Notes: generated from the sequence alone by a model not told the origin. DNA of 6,362 bases from an uncultured Bacilli bacterium (GCA_948479395.1 CAOLUI010000031.1:6536-12897); one strand, 5' to 3'. Numbered from the stretch's first letter, positions 1 through 5,990 are shown. Program-made: numbers and translations.

Positions 1-91
1 TACAAGACCCCCCCCCCAGGATAGCTGTTAATCCTAGTGTTAGGAGGGCATTCTTTAGTTTTTTATTCTTCTTAAAATTTTTTAGTTTCAT
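1..91 (-). CDS. Partial secreted/surface protein, N-terminal signal region only
   Basis: Seen: reading leftward from ATG at 91-89, an open frame of 30 codons runs off the window edge. It starts with a lysine/asparagine-rich stretch (MKLKNFKKNKKLKN), followed by a hydrophobic core (ALLTLGLTAIL), then GGGSC at the edge, the layout of an export signal. A GAGGG ribosome binding site lies at 97-101, five bases before the ATG, and a good promoter lies at 116-144. The glycines are encoded by a run of ten G (8-17). With nine G the frame would read GGGLV, with eleven GGGVL, so the true downstream frame cannot be decided here. The Cys after Gly-Ser hints at a lipoprotein, but the lipobox is not canonical. 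Codons CTA, CTC, CTG, GCC and ATC are richer in G+C than in the neighbours. A CCCTC at 48-44 in the mRNA could pair with the GAGGG site. The mature protein is outside the window, so its function is unknown. Confidence 0.7.
   Translation of the reverse strand, partial: MKLKNFKKNKKLKNALLTLGLTAILGGGSC
8..17. repeat. Ten-base homopolymeric G:C tract in a signal-peptide coding region
   Basis: Ten consecutive C on the plus strand (ten G in the mRNA of the minus-strand gene at 1-91). In DNA this AT-rich such a run is unlikely by chance. It lies inside the coding region about 75 bases after the start codon, where a one-base change shifts the frame. That is the classic placement of a slipped-strand phase-variation tract in other bacteria. 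Next to it the mRNA has a short inverted repeat (CTAGGAT and ATCCTGG, one G-U pair). Tract length may also be miscalled by sequencing. Confidence 0.85.
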
Positions 92-115
92 CTTATCCCT
101 CTTTCTATTATTTAG

Positions 116-144
116 ATTATAGCATTTAACTTTTTTCTTCACAA
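116..144 (-). promoter_or_regulatory. Sigma-A type extended -10 promoter for the gene at 1-91
   Basis: Reading the minus strand: -35 TTGTGA (144-139), a 17-base spacer, -10 TATAAT (121-116), preceded by TGC (124-122), which makes an extended -10. Transcription should start near 109, giving a leader of about 20 bases with the GAGGG site. The promoter begins just past the T-tract of the yfmH terminator, so the gene at 1-91 is insulated from the upstream operon. Confidence 0.75.
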
Positions 145-147
145 TAG

Positions 148-178
148 AAAAAATGAAACTTTTAAATAAGCTTCATTT
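148..178 (-). terminator. Rho-independent terminator of the yfmF-yfmH operon
   Basis: In the minus-strand RNA the arms AAATGAAGCTT (178-168) and AAGTTTCATTT (161-151) form an 11-base-pair stem with one G-U pair and a six-base loop. The run of T continues to 148. It starts five bases after the yfmH stop codon at 184-186. Confidence 0.8.
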
Positions 179-183
179 AAAAA

Positions 184-1464
184 TTATTTGTTTTCAGGAT
201 TTAATATAGTAATAGCCATATTTTCTGAATCAATTTTTTTAATAACATTATTAACCGAGTTTAAATCGATATTTTCTAAATGTAATTTAACATTATCTAA
301 AACTTTTCCAAATGATAATATATCTTCTTGTAAACTATTATTAACTCCCGTAATATCATCATATTTTAATACTAATGTAGCAATACTTGAGTTTATTTTA
401 CGTTTTAAACTTTTTTCATTTATTTCTAAATTTTTTAAAGTTTTTTCTATATATTTGATAGCTTCAGTGGGATATTTAGTTTCCATGGAAATTGTAATAA
501 TTAAATAATCTTCTAAGAATGATCGACTTGCATTTAAATAATTAATTAATTCTCGCTCCATTAAAAATTCTTTTAAATCACTAGTAGGACCAAAATTATT
601 GTTTAATATTAAAGAAATAATTAAACGAAGTTCTATAGGATCAATATTTTTAAAGGCACTTAATGGTGTTTTTAAAGAGATCTTAACTTTAGGAATTTCA
701 ACATTCCCGGTTATTTCTGTTTTTTTGTTTACTATATTATTTGGTTCTTTTATTTTACGAATTTTAGGATTTTTATATTCAACAAACGTTTTATTTTTTA
801 AATTGTCATCAACAATTTGAGATATTTCGTAAGGATTAACATTACCCGTTACAACTAAAAACATATTTTCAGGATGATAAAAGGTATTAAAGATTAATTC
901 TAGATCTTCTATAGTCGTATTTCTAACATCTTCTTCGCTTCCTGTAATGGTTTCTTTATAATGGTAATTGTGAAAAATATTAGCATAATGATTAAAATAT
1001 AATTTACTATTAGGCATATCTTCATCCATTTTTAATTCTTCAATAATTATGTTTCTTTCTTTATTCATAAGTTTTTTATTAAAGTTAGGAGTTAAAACAA
1101 AATCTAATAAATGATTTAAATTTTCTTTGATTTCATTGGTATTATAAACATAATAACAAGTATAATCAAATGTCGTAAAAGCATTAACTTCACTTCCATA
1201 TTGGCTATAAAAATCGGTAGCTGTTGTTCCATCTTCTTCATAAAAATTTAAATGTTCTAAAAAATGAGCAATTCCTTGAGGAACTTTATGATATTTAGCT
1301 TCTCCATTTAATTTAAACTCTTGATGAATTGAACCATAATTAACACATAAAGAGCTAAAAACTCCATTTACTTTTTTGTTTTGCCAGATATATAGAGGAA
1401 GTTTATCACCTACTTTATCATAATAAATAGTTTCCCCGACACCTTTTATTTCTATTTCTTTCAT
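184..1464 (-). CDS. yfmH: M16 family zinc metalloprotease-like protein YfmH
   Basis: 426 residues, the usual length for the YfmH (B. subtilis YmfH) branch of the M16 pitrilysin/insulinase family. The inverted zinc motif HFLEH is intact at 67-71 (His67 and His71 as zinc ligands, Glu70 as general base). Glu143 in ERNIIIEELKM fits the third ligand, so this looks like the catalytically competent member of the pair. The peptidase M16 domain covers about residues 20-170 and the M16 C-terminal domain about 185-370. No signal peptide or membrane segment is seen, so it is probably cytosolic. Family knowledge: YfmF and YfmH are annotated as associated with 5-aminopentanol modification of elongation factor P; the substrate is not clear. 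The start ATG follows the yfmF stop by one base (TAATATG). Its ribosome site GGGGGAG lies inside the end of yfmF, so translation is probably coupled. Stop TAA, then a terminator. Confidence 0.9.
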   Translation of the reverse strand: MKEIEIKGVGETIYYDKVGDKLPLYIWQNKKVNGVFSSLCVNYGSIHQEFKLNGEAKYHKVPQGIAHFLEHLNFYEEDGTTATDFYSQYGSEVNAFTTFDYTCYYVYNTNEIKENLNHLLDFVLTPNFNKKLMNKERNIIIEELKMDEDMPNSKLYFNHYANIFHNYHYKETITGSEEDVRNTTIEDLELIFNTFYHPENMFLVVTGNVNPYEISQIVDDNLKNKTFVEYKNPKIRKIKEPNNIVNKKTEITGNVEIPKVKISLKTPLSAFKNIDPIELRLIISLILNNNFGPTSDLKEFLMERELINYLNASRSFLEDYLIITISMETKYPTEAIKYIEKTLKNLEINEKSLKRKINSSIATLVLKYDDITGVNNSLQEDILSFGKVLDNVKLHLENIDLNSVNNVIKKIDSENMAITILNPENK

Positions 1465-1465
1465 A

Positions 1466-2731
1466 TTACTCCCCCTTTCCTTTTAAAATATAAATAAAAT
1501 TTAATTTTAATTTTTTTCCTAAATTACTTAAATTTTTTGGGGTAATATTTTCATATTTTTCTTGAAATTCTTGGATTAATGGGGTACCAACAATGGTATT
1601 AAAAGTATAGTTATTAATTAAACTAGATTGATTGTCAGTAATAACTTGTAAAGAATTTATTAATTGTTTTTTAGATGAAGTTATTTCTTCTTCCGTAATT
1701 AATCCTTTAGCCATTTCTTTAACAGCATTCTTAATTAATTTGATAGCTAATTCAACATTTTTACTATCTAATGAAACGTAAACATAATATAAGTTATCAT
1801 ATTTAGCACATATAGAAGAGACACTATAACATAATTGATTTTCTTCACGTAAAGATTTATAGATTTTAGAATTTAGTCCCCCACTACATAAAATATCATT
1901 AAATAAATTTAAAAAATAATAGATTTCATCGTTATTTAAATCGCCTAAATTAAATCCTAAAATTAAAGTAGTTTGACCAAAATTAGAATCTTCTTGAACG
2001 ATTAATTCTTTTTTTCTTTTTTTATTATCAACAAAAGGAATAATTTGATGATTTTTAACACAGTTATTATGGAAATAAGTATCAATTATTTTAACAGTTT
2101 TATCCATATCAAGATCCCCAATTAAATAAATATTACATAAACTATTGTCAAAAAATTTTTGATAATAATTATATAAATCTTTTGCGGTAATTTTTTCAAT
2201 TTCGTCTTTGGTTCCTAAAACAGATGCGGCCGAAATAGATTCTTTATCCATATTTTCTAAAGCTCTTCTAAAAGCATAATTAGTGGGATTTTCTTTTATG
2301 GAATCTATATCACTTAAAATTCTTTTTTTAATAATATTAAATGACCTTTCATCAAAAGCATTTTCTGTCACATTAGGATTTTCAATAATCTCAAAAGGAA
2401 ATTTTAAAACATTTTTTAAATAATCTTTATCATTAATAAATTTAGGACTAATAAAATCATAACTAAATGTGGATAAAACCATATTACCAACTTTAGATGA
2501 AACACCATAGAAAAACGCTTGATATAATTCTTCTAATTTAATGACAATATCTTTTCTTTTGGGGTATTTTTTGGCTGAATGACACAGCATGTCCACTAAA
2601 AAATTCCGAAGACCTAACTCTTCTTTTTTAGCATTATCATAAAAAGTTATTTCCATGTGACAATTTTTAAATTTATCAGTTTTAATCGTATAAATGTTAT
2701 AAGTTTCAAATTCATATTTTTTATAATCCAT
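1466..2731 (-). CDS. yfmF: M16 family protein YfmF, non-catalytic partner of YfmH
   Basis: About 421 residues, upstream partner of yfmH in the same operon and order as B. subtilis ymfF-ymfH. The fold is M16-like, but the stretch where HxxEH would lie (RNFLVDMLCHSAKKYP) has no zinc motif, so it is predicted to be inactive. The C-terminal half keeps the M16 signature around SGGLNSKIYKSLREENQLCYSVSS-like residues, with the conserved Arg and Tyr seven residues apart. By analogy with other M16 pairs the inactive subunit probably forms a heterodimer with the active one; that is inference. Start choice: ATG at 2731 has AGGTG four bases upstream. An in-frame ATG at 2743 would add MRCI, but those codons are the ribosome site itself, so I prefer 2731. 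2743 stays possible because a second AGGTG lies ten bases before it. Ends with TAA. Confidence 0.87.
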   Translation of the reverse strand: MDYKKYEFETYNIYTIKTDKFKNCHMEITFYDNAKKEELGLRNFLVDMLCHSAKKYPKRKDIVIKLEELYQAFFYGVSSKVGNMVLSTFSYDFISPKFINDKDYLKNVLKFPFEIIENPNVTENAFDERSFNIIKKRILSDIDSIKENPTNYAFRRALENMDKESISAASVLGTKDEIEKITAKDLYNYYQKFFDNSLCNIYLIGDLDMDKTVKIIDTYFHNNCVKNHQIIPFVDNKKRKKELIVQEDSNFGQTTLILGFNLGDLNNDEIYYFLNLFNDILCSGGLNSKIYKSLREENQLCYSVSSICAKYDNLYYVYVSLDSKNVELAIKLIKNAVKEMAKGLITEEEITSSKKQLINSLQVITDNQSSLINNYTFNTIVGTPLIQEFQEKYENITPKNLSNLGKKLKLNFIYILKGKGE

Positions 2732-2769
2732 AATACACCTCATATTTAGTATACACCTAACTTATAAAT

Positions 2770-2778
2770 ATTATAGCA
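2770..2778 (-). promoter_or_regulatory. Extended -10 promoter for yfmF-yfmH
   Basis: The minus strand reads TGC then TATAAT (2778-2770), a perfect extended -10, about 40 bases before the yfmF start at 2731. No good -35 is seen at 16-18 bases upstream, which extended -10 promoters can tolerate. There is no terminator between the upstream gene's stop (2801-2803) and this site, so some read-through is possible. Confidence 0.6.
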
Positions 2779-2800
2779 TCGTTTTAAAAGAATAAGTATT

Positions 2801-3646
2801 TTATTTTTTCCTTTTTTTAAATCCGATAATTATTAAAAATATAATTAAAAGAAAAATATCTATAATTAAAAATATTTTTAAATAAAGATGAAGATTTTTG
2901 GAAGTTTTAGAGGAATCTTTAGAAGATAAATCATTATTAATTTCTTCTTTATCAATTTTAGGGGTTGGTTTTTTGGTTTCTTCTTCTTGTTTTTCCTCTT
3001 CCTCTTCTTTTAAAATGTTATTTTCAGGATAATAATTAGAATTATTAGATGACGGTTTTGATGATGAAGTTAACCAATTTACTTGAGCCGTAGTACTATT
3101 TATATTTCCAGCCAGATCTTGATAAGTAAATTGAAATTGACCATTTTCGGTAAATTCATAATAATTTTTACCATCATTATTTAAAATAATTATTTCTTCA
3201 GAAATACTATTAAGAGTAGCTACAACAAAGTTGGGATTATTTTTAGAAGGAGAAAAGGATATTAAGGCTAAGGGTGCAGTTTTATCAATCCAATCTACTT
3301 TAGCAGTAGTACTTCCCATATCACCATATTTATTCACATATTGAAAAGTAAATTCCCCATTTTCCGTAAAAGTATAAGTATCTTTTCCGTCATTATTAGT
3401 AATTATAATTTCAGTATTAGCATCTATTAACTTTACAGTAACATCTTTATTAGTTAGACTATTTATATCAAACGAACAAGTTGCTGTAGGTAGAATTCGC
3501 GTCTCTTCTTCTTTTAAGTGCTTTTTAGGATAAGAATTGTTTTGAGGTTTTAAAATTATGTTAAATAAAAAAATGGTGAAACATATTAATAAAATAATTA
3601 TTATAATTAAAATTAAAAGTTTTCTTTTTTTCTTATTTTCATACAT
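2801..3646 (-). CDS. Membrane-anchored surface protein with two Ig-like repeats
   Basis: 281 residues, not recognised as a named protein. It has a basic N-terminus (KKKRK) and a membrane segment at about 10-33. Two Ig-like repeats follow (about 54-120 and 125-192), each with the pattern NNDGK, Y-F-TENG-F-F-Y and STTA-V-W. A low-complexity Lys/Glu/Ser linker (about 193-253, with a run of five Glu) leads to a second membrane segment at about 254-276 and a KKRKK tail. By the positive-inside rule both ends are cytoplasmic and the Ig repeats face outward. The repeats resemble the bacterial Ig-like modules common in Bacillota surface proteins. There is no LPXTG sortase signal. It may be an adhesion, wall-spanning or sensor protein; this is not decided by the sequence. 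Start ATG at 3646 follows AAAGGCGGG eight bases upstream. Its promoter region is shared with the divergent plus-strand pair. Confidence 0.8.
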   Translation of the reverse strand: MYENKKKRKLLILIIIIILLICFTIFLFNIILKPQNNSYPKKHLKEEETRILPTATCSFDINSLTNKDVTVKLIDANTEIIITNNDGKDTYTFTENGEFTFQYVNKYGDMGSTTAKVDWIDKTAPLALISFSPSKNNPNFVVATLNSISEEIIILNNDGKNYYEFTENGQFQFTYQDLAGNINSTTAQVNWLTSSSKPSSNNSNYYPENNILKEEEEEKQEEETKKPTPKIDKEEINNDLSSKDSSKTSKNLHLYLKIFLIIDIFLLIIFLIIIGFKKRKK

Positions 3647-3669
3647 AATAAAAACCCGCCTTTAAATAG

Positions 3670-3703
3670 ATTATATTTTATAGCAAAATTTTCGATATTT
3701 CAA
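3670..3703 (-). promoter_or_regulatory. Promoter for the Ig-like surface protein
   Basis: The minus strand has TTGAAA (3703-3698), then TGC TATAAA (3685-3677) at a short 15-base spacing, and an overlapping TATAAT at 3675-3670. The extended -10 is the stronger part. Transcription would start a short distance upstream of the AAAGGCGGG site at 3662-3654. Confidence 0.5.
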
Positions 3704-3768
3704 TGAATAATTTATTTATTAATATTATGTTTTAATTATTTTTTTAGACTTTTTACTTTACATTATAA

Positions 3769-3797
3769 TTGAAATATATTAATTCGTTTGCTATACT
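3769..3797 (+). promoter_or_regulatory. Promoter for the plus-strand two-gene cassette
   Basis: TTGAAA (3769-3774), a 17-base spacer, TATACT (3792-3797), preceded by TGC (3789-3791). This is a near-consensus sigma-A promoter with extended -10. The start should be near 3804, giving a leader of about 22 bases that carries AAAGGAGGG at 3812-3820, five bases before the ATG. It faces away from the promoter at 3670-3703, and both share the TTGAAATAT and TTTGCTATA sequences. Confidence 0.8.
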
Positions 3798-3825
3798 TAT
3801 AGAGTAATAATAAAGGAGGGCTATT

Positions 3826-4125
3826 ATGGGTAGCAATGATATATCCCAAGTTAATGCTGCCTATATAGCATCTTGGAAACAATTAAATCCTAAACTAAGA
3901 GATTTAGAAACAGATGGATATTTTTTAAAATATTTAAATGAAGAAATAGATATTAGAGAGATATATATGCAAGATATATTAAATAACTCTAATTTATTTT
4001 ATAGTTTAGATAGTATAGAAGAGCAAGATTTATTTAACATTATCAGAATTCATGTTGATGCTATTAAAATTAAAGAAGAACAATTAAAAAATAAGATGAG
4101 GAGATTTCAAAGTTATGAATATTAA
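3826..4125 (+). CDS. Small soluble hypothetical protein, first gene of a two-gene cassette
   Basis: 99 residues, family not recognised. The composition is acidic and charged, with predicted helix throughout: AAYIASWKQLNPKLRDLET near the start, then LDSIEEQDLFNIIRIHVDAIKIKEEQ, which looks amphipathic. It has no cysteine, signal peptide or membrane segment, so it is probably cytosolic. The start is secure: strong ribosome site AAAGGAGGG at a five-base spacing and a strong promoter upstream. It overlaps the next gene by 11 bases in another frame, so the two are almost certainly translated together and may act together. The pair is alone on the plus strand between minus-strand genes. Function unknown. 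Confidence 0.85.
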   Translation: MGSNDISQVNAAYIASWKQLNPKLRDLETDGYFLKYLNEEIDIREIYMQDILNNSNLFYSLDSIEEQDLFNIIRIHVDAIKIKEEQLKNKMRRFQSYEY

Positions 4126-4504
4126 AAATAATTTAATTACAACTGAAGAATATTTTGAGATTTTAAATAAAAATGATTTAACTCCAGAGGAATTAAGAAA
4201 AAAGGCATATTTTGAAGATTTTATAAAACGTTGTAAAAAATATGAAGCTTATATTTCACCTGCTGCCCAAAGTATTTTATCAGAATATAATTCTAAGACA
4301 ATGGCTTTAGATAGTAAAGAAAATAAAACAATTTATGAAGAAAATGTTTTAAAAGATTTTCAAGCAGCTTTTGAGGATAATTTAGAAATTAATAAAACAA
4401 AGAAAAGAAAATTAGTTAAAGCTGGATATATAGATGCTTCTATTATTTTAGCGGTTTTATTAAATGTTGGATTTATTATTGCTCTTTCTCTTTTAAAAAA
4501 ATAA
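4115..4504 (+). CDS. Hypothetical tail-anchored membrane protein, second gene of the cassette
   Basis: 129 residues, family not recognised. The first 95 or so residues are charged and helical (TTEEYFEILNKNDLTPEELRKKAYF, then KRCKKYEAYISPAAQSILSEY). A basic KKRK at 96-99 precedes a single membrane segment at about 104-126, ending in LLKK. There is no N-terminal signal, so it looks tail-anchored, with the large N-terminal part in the cytoplasm. The start ATG lies inside the end of the upstream gene (TATGAATATTAA). The AGGAG at 4099-4103 is 11 bases upstream, rather far, so translation probably depends on coupling. It ends with TAA, then a plus-strand terminator follows. A membrane receptor for the small upstream protein is one possible arrangement (inference). 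Confidence 0.82.
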   Translation: MNIKNNLITTEEYFEILNKNDLTPEELRKKAYFEDFIKRCKKYEAYISPAAQSILSEYNSKTMALDSKENKTIYEENVLKDFQAAFEDNLEINKTKKRKLVKAGYIDASIILAVLLNVGFIIALSLLKK

Positions 4505-4532
4505 AAAGCAATATAAATATATTATATTACTT
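4498..4532 (-). terminator. Rho-independent terminator of the trx-like/trmL/spoVS operon
   Basis: In the minus-strand RNA, AAGTAATATAA (4532-4522) pairs with TTATATTGCTT (4516-4506) in an 11-base-pair stem with one G-U pair and a five-base loop. It is followed by TTTATTTTTT across the end of the plus-strand gene. On the plus strand the G-U becomes a C-A mismatch and there is no T run, so the direction is clear. Confidence 0.7.
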
Positions 4533-4538
4533 GATTAG

Positions 4539-4567
4539 AATATCATTTTAAATGATATTTTTATTTT
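4539..4567 (+). terminator. Rho-independent terminator of the plus-strand cassette
   Basis: AATATCAT (4539-4546) and ATGATATT (4552-4559) form an eight-base-pair stem with a five-base loop. It is followed by T-rich sequence running into the last codons of spoVS on the other strand. The stem is AT-rich, so moderate strength is expected. Confidence 0.65.
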
Positions 4568-4821
4568 GCTTCTATTATTAATTTTATAGCAGTTTTTTGT
4601 TCCCCATTGATGATTATATCACTAAATGCGGGGATAATAACAAGATTTTCTCCACTAGGAGCTACAAAACCTCTTGCTATTGCAACAGCTTTAATGGCTT
4701 GATTTAAACTTCCAGCTCCAATAGTTTGAATTTCAACGCTTTTGTTTTCGCGATAAATATTAGCTATTGCTCCTGCTACCTTACTAGGATTTGATTTTGA
4801 TGATACTTTTAATATTTCCAT
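4561..4821 (-). CDS. spoVS: Stage V sporulation protein S (SpoVS)
   Basis: 86 residues, exactly the length of B. subtilis SpoVS and very similar along its whole length: MEILKVSSKSNP at the start, IQTIGAGSLNQAIKAVAIAR at about 31-50, RGFVAPSGENL, and an INGEQKTAIKLIIEAK end. SpoVS is a small Alba/KH-like nucleic-acid-binding protein. In B. subtilis it affects sporulation and septation, but it is also kept in bacteria that do not sporulate, so its presence does not prove spore formation. The start is secure, with AAGGAGG at 4832-4826, four bases before the ATG. It lies 53 bases downstream of trmL without a clear terminator between them, so it is probably the last gene of that operon. A TATACT at 4855-4860 (minus strand) could be a weak internal -10, but no -35 supports it. 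Confidence 0.96.
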   Translation of the reverse strand: MEILKVSSKSNPSKVAGAIANIYRENKSVEIQTIGAGSLNQAIKAVAIARGFVAPSGENLVIIPAFSDIIINGEQKTAIKLIIEAK

Positions 4822-4874
4822 ATTTCCTCCTTAATATTTAATATATTAAAGTATATGTTAAGAAATAAAAAAAA

Positions 4875-5384
4875 TTATGCTTCTTCTATAAAATTTTTAC
4901 TTTTATGAGGTTCATCAAATAATAAATCTTTAAAGTTTTGTTGTCTTAAAGCTTCATAAATCATAATAGCTACACTATTAGATAAATTTAGAGCACGAAC
5001 ATTTTTAGTCATGGGTATACGCATACAATTATTAAGATATGGTTTTAATATTTGGGGCGGAATTCCTGTACTTTCTTTACCAAAAATAAAATATATATTT
5101 TCTTGCTGATTACTGTAATCAAAGCTAGTATGAGGTTTGTGGCCATACCGAGTTAAAAAATAATAAGTTCCTTCATTTTGGTCAAAAAATTCTTGGATAT
5201 TTTCATAAACTTTATACTGACATTTTTCAATATAATTGACGCCACTTCTTTTAATATATTTTTCAGAAAGGGAAAAACCTAAAGGCTTAATCAAATGAAG
5301 TTTAGTATCTGTGGCTACACAAGTACGCATTATATTGCCAGTATTTCCTGGGATTTCTGGTTCAAATAAGACTATATTCAACAT
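4875..5384 (-). CDS. trmL: tRNA (cytidine/uridine-34 2'-O)-methyltransferase TrmL
   Basis: 169 residues of the SPOUT family, TrmL (YibK/CspR) group. It transfers a methyl group from S-adenosylmethionine to the 2'-OH of the wobble base in tRNA-Leu isoacceptors. All three knot motifs are visible: PEIPGNTGNIMR at 9-20, FGKESTGIP at 101-109, and IPMTKNVRALNLSNSVAI at 123-140, which forms the trefoil-knot cofactor pocket. Typical members are around 155-160 residues; the extra length is a charged C-terminal tail (about 152-169). Cytosolic, usually a dimer. The start ATG is nine bases after the stop of the upstream gene. Its AGGGTG ribosome site overlaps that TAG stop, so it is likely translationally coupled. 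Ends with TAA. Confidence 0.95.
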   Translation of the reverse strand: MLNIVLFEPEIPGNTGNIMRTCVATDTKLHLIKPLGFSLSEKYIKRSGVNYIEKCQYKVYENIQEFFDQNEGTYYFLTRYGHKPHTSFDYSNQQENIYFIFGKESTGIPPQILKPYLNNCMRIPMTKNVRALNLSNSVAIMIYEALRQQNFKDLLFDEPHKSKNFIEEA

Positions 5385-5393
5385 AAAAACACC

Positions 5394-5936
5394 CTATTTT
5401 TTGATCTCATAAATATCAAGAAGCTTTTCAAAGTCCCCTATTTCCATTAATTTTTGATCTTCTCTAGTAATAATCCCTTCCTTAGCAAGATTACCATTCT
5501 GATAAAATAAAATAGTAGGAACTTGAGTTATTTTTTCGTTATCAAGATTTAAAGCTTGATTAAGATTTTCTAGATAGTTTGGTTCTTCTTTTAATGTAGT
5601 AACGTCAATATAATAAAAATTATCATTTAAATTGTATTTATCAATAACTTTTTTTAATTGTTTTTCTAATTTATAAACATTTTCATCATTACGATAACCA
5701 ATATAAACAAAATATTCATTAGGAGCTTCAGTAAAAGTACTTTCAATCTCATTAATATCATTTACTTCTAAACTGATTGTATTAGTTCTTAATAAATAAC
5801 TTTCACTATACTCATTTTCTTGATATAAATGATACCAACTAAAAAAATAATATGTTAAAAATATAGCTGATATGGAAATAAAAATAGCAATAATATAATT
5901 TTTAGTTGGAATATAATTATTTTTCTTTTTTGCCAT
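5394..5936 (-). CDS. Membrane-anchored thioredoxin-fold protein lacking cysteines
   Basis: 180 residues, no named match. A basic start (MAKKKNN) precedes one membrane segment at about 13-33, so the rest (about 59-177) should lie outside the membrane. That part fits a thioredoxin fold: strand EYFVYIGY at 74-81, a helix EKQLKKVIDKY, strand NFYYIDVT, then ITQVPTILFYQNG at 136-148. The latter contains Pro140 at the cis-proline position, and the pattern is typical of thioredoxins. Where the CxxC motif should follow the first strand there is GYRNDENVYKL, and the whole protein has no cysteine. It therefore cannot do thiol-disulfide exchange and may be a binding or chaperone-like relative. First gene of the operon with trmL and spoVS. 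An in-frame TAA just before the ATG rules out a longer start. AAAGGA lies 11 bases upstream, a long spacing. Confidence 0.78.
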   Translation of the reverse strand: MAKKKNNYIPTKNYIIAIFISISAIFLTYYFFSWYHLYQENEYSESYLLRTNTISLEVNDINEIESTFTEAPNEYFVYIGYRNDENVYKLEKQLKKVIDKYNLNDNFYYIDVTTLKEEPNYLENLNQALNLDNEKITQVPTILFYQNGNLAKEGIITREDQKLMEIGDFEKLLDIYEIKK

Positions 5937-5961
5937 TATTTATCATATCCTTTCAATATTT

Positions 5962-5990
5962 ATTCTAACAAAAAATAGAGAAAGTAGCAA
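5962..5990 (-). promoter_or_regulatory. Promoter of the trx-like/trmL/spoVS operon
   Basis: Minus strand: -35 TTGCTA (5990-5985), a 17-base spacer, -10 TAGAAT (5967-5962) preceded by TGT (5970-5968), so it also has the extended -10 TG. Transcription should begin near 5955, about 20 bases before the ATG at 5936. Confidence 0.7.

Noticed and set aside
188..820. Plus-strand open frames of about 106 and 73 residues inside the yfmH region
   Set aside because: They lie antisense to a clear M16 gene, are rich in Phe/Ile/Leu as expected from the complement of AT-rich coding DNA, and have no promoter or ribosome site.
2779..2800. Terminator between the Ig-like gene and yfmF
   Set aside because: The 3' flank is A/T-rich, but I found no stem of useful length followed by a T run before the yfmF promoter.
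2801..2900. LPXTG-type sortase signal at the C-terminus of the Ig-like protein
   Set aside because: No LPxTG-like motif precedes the final membrane segment; the residues there are KTSKNLHLYLK.
4837..4850. Perfect 14-base palindrome TTTAATATATTAAA upstream of spoVS as an operator
   Set aside because: It contains only A and T, and such palindromes arise easily in this composition. There is no second copy or supporting promoter.
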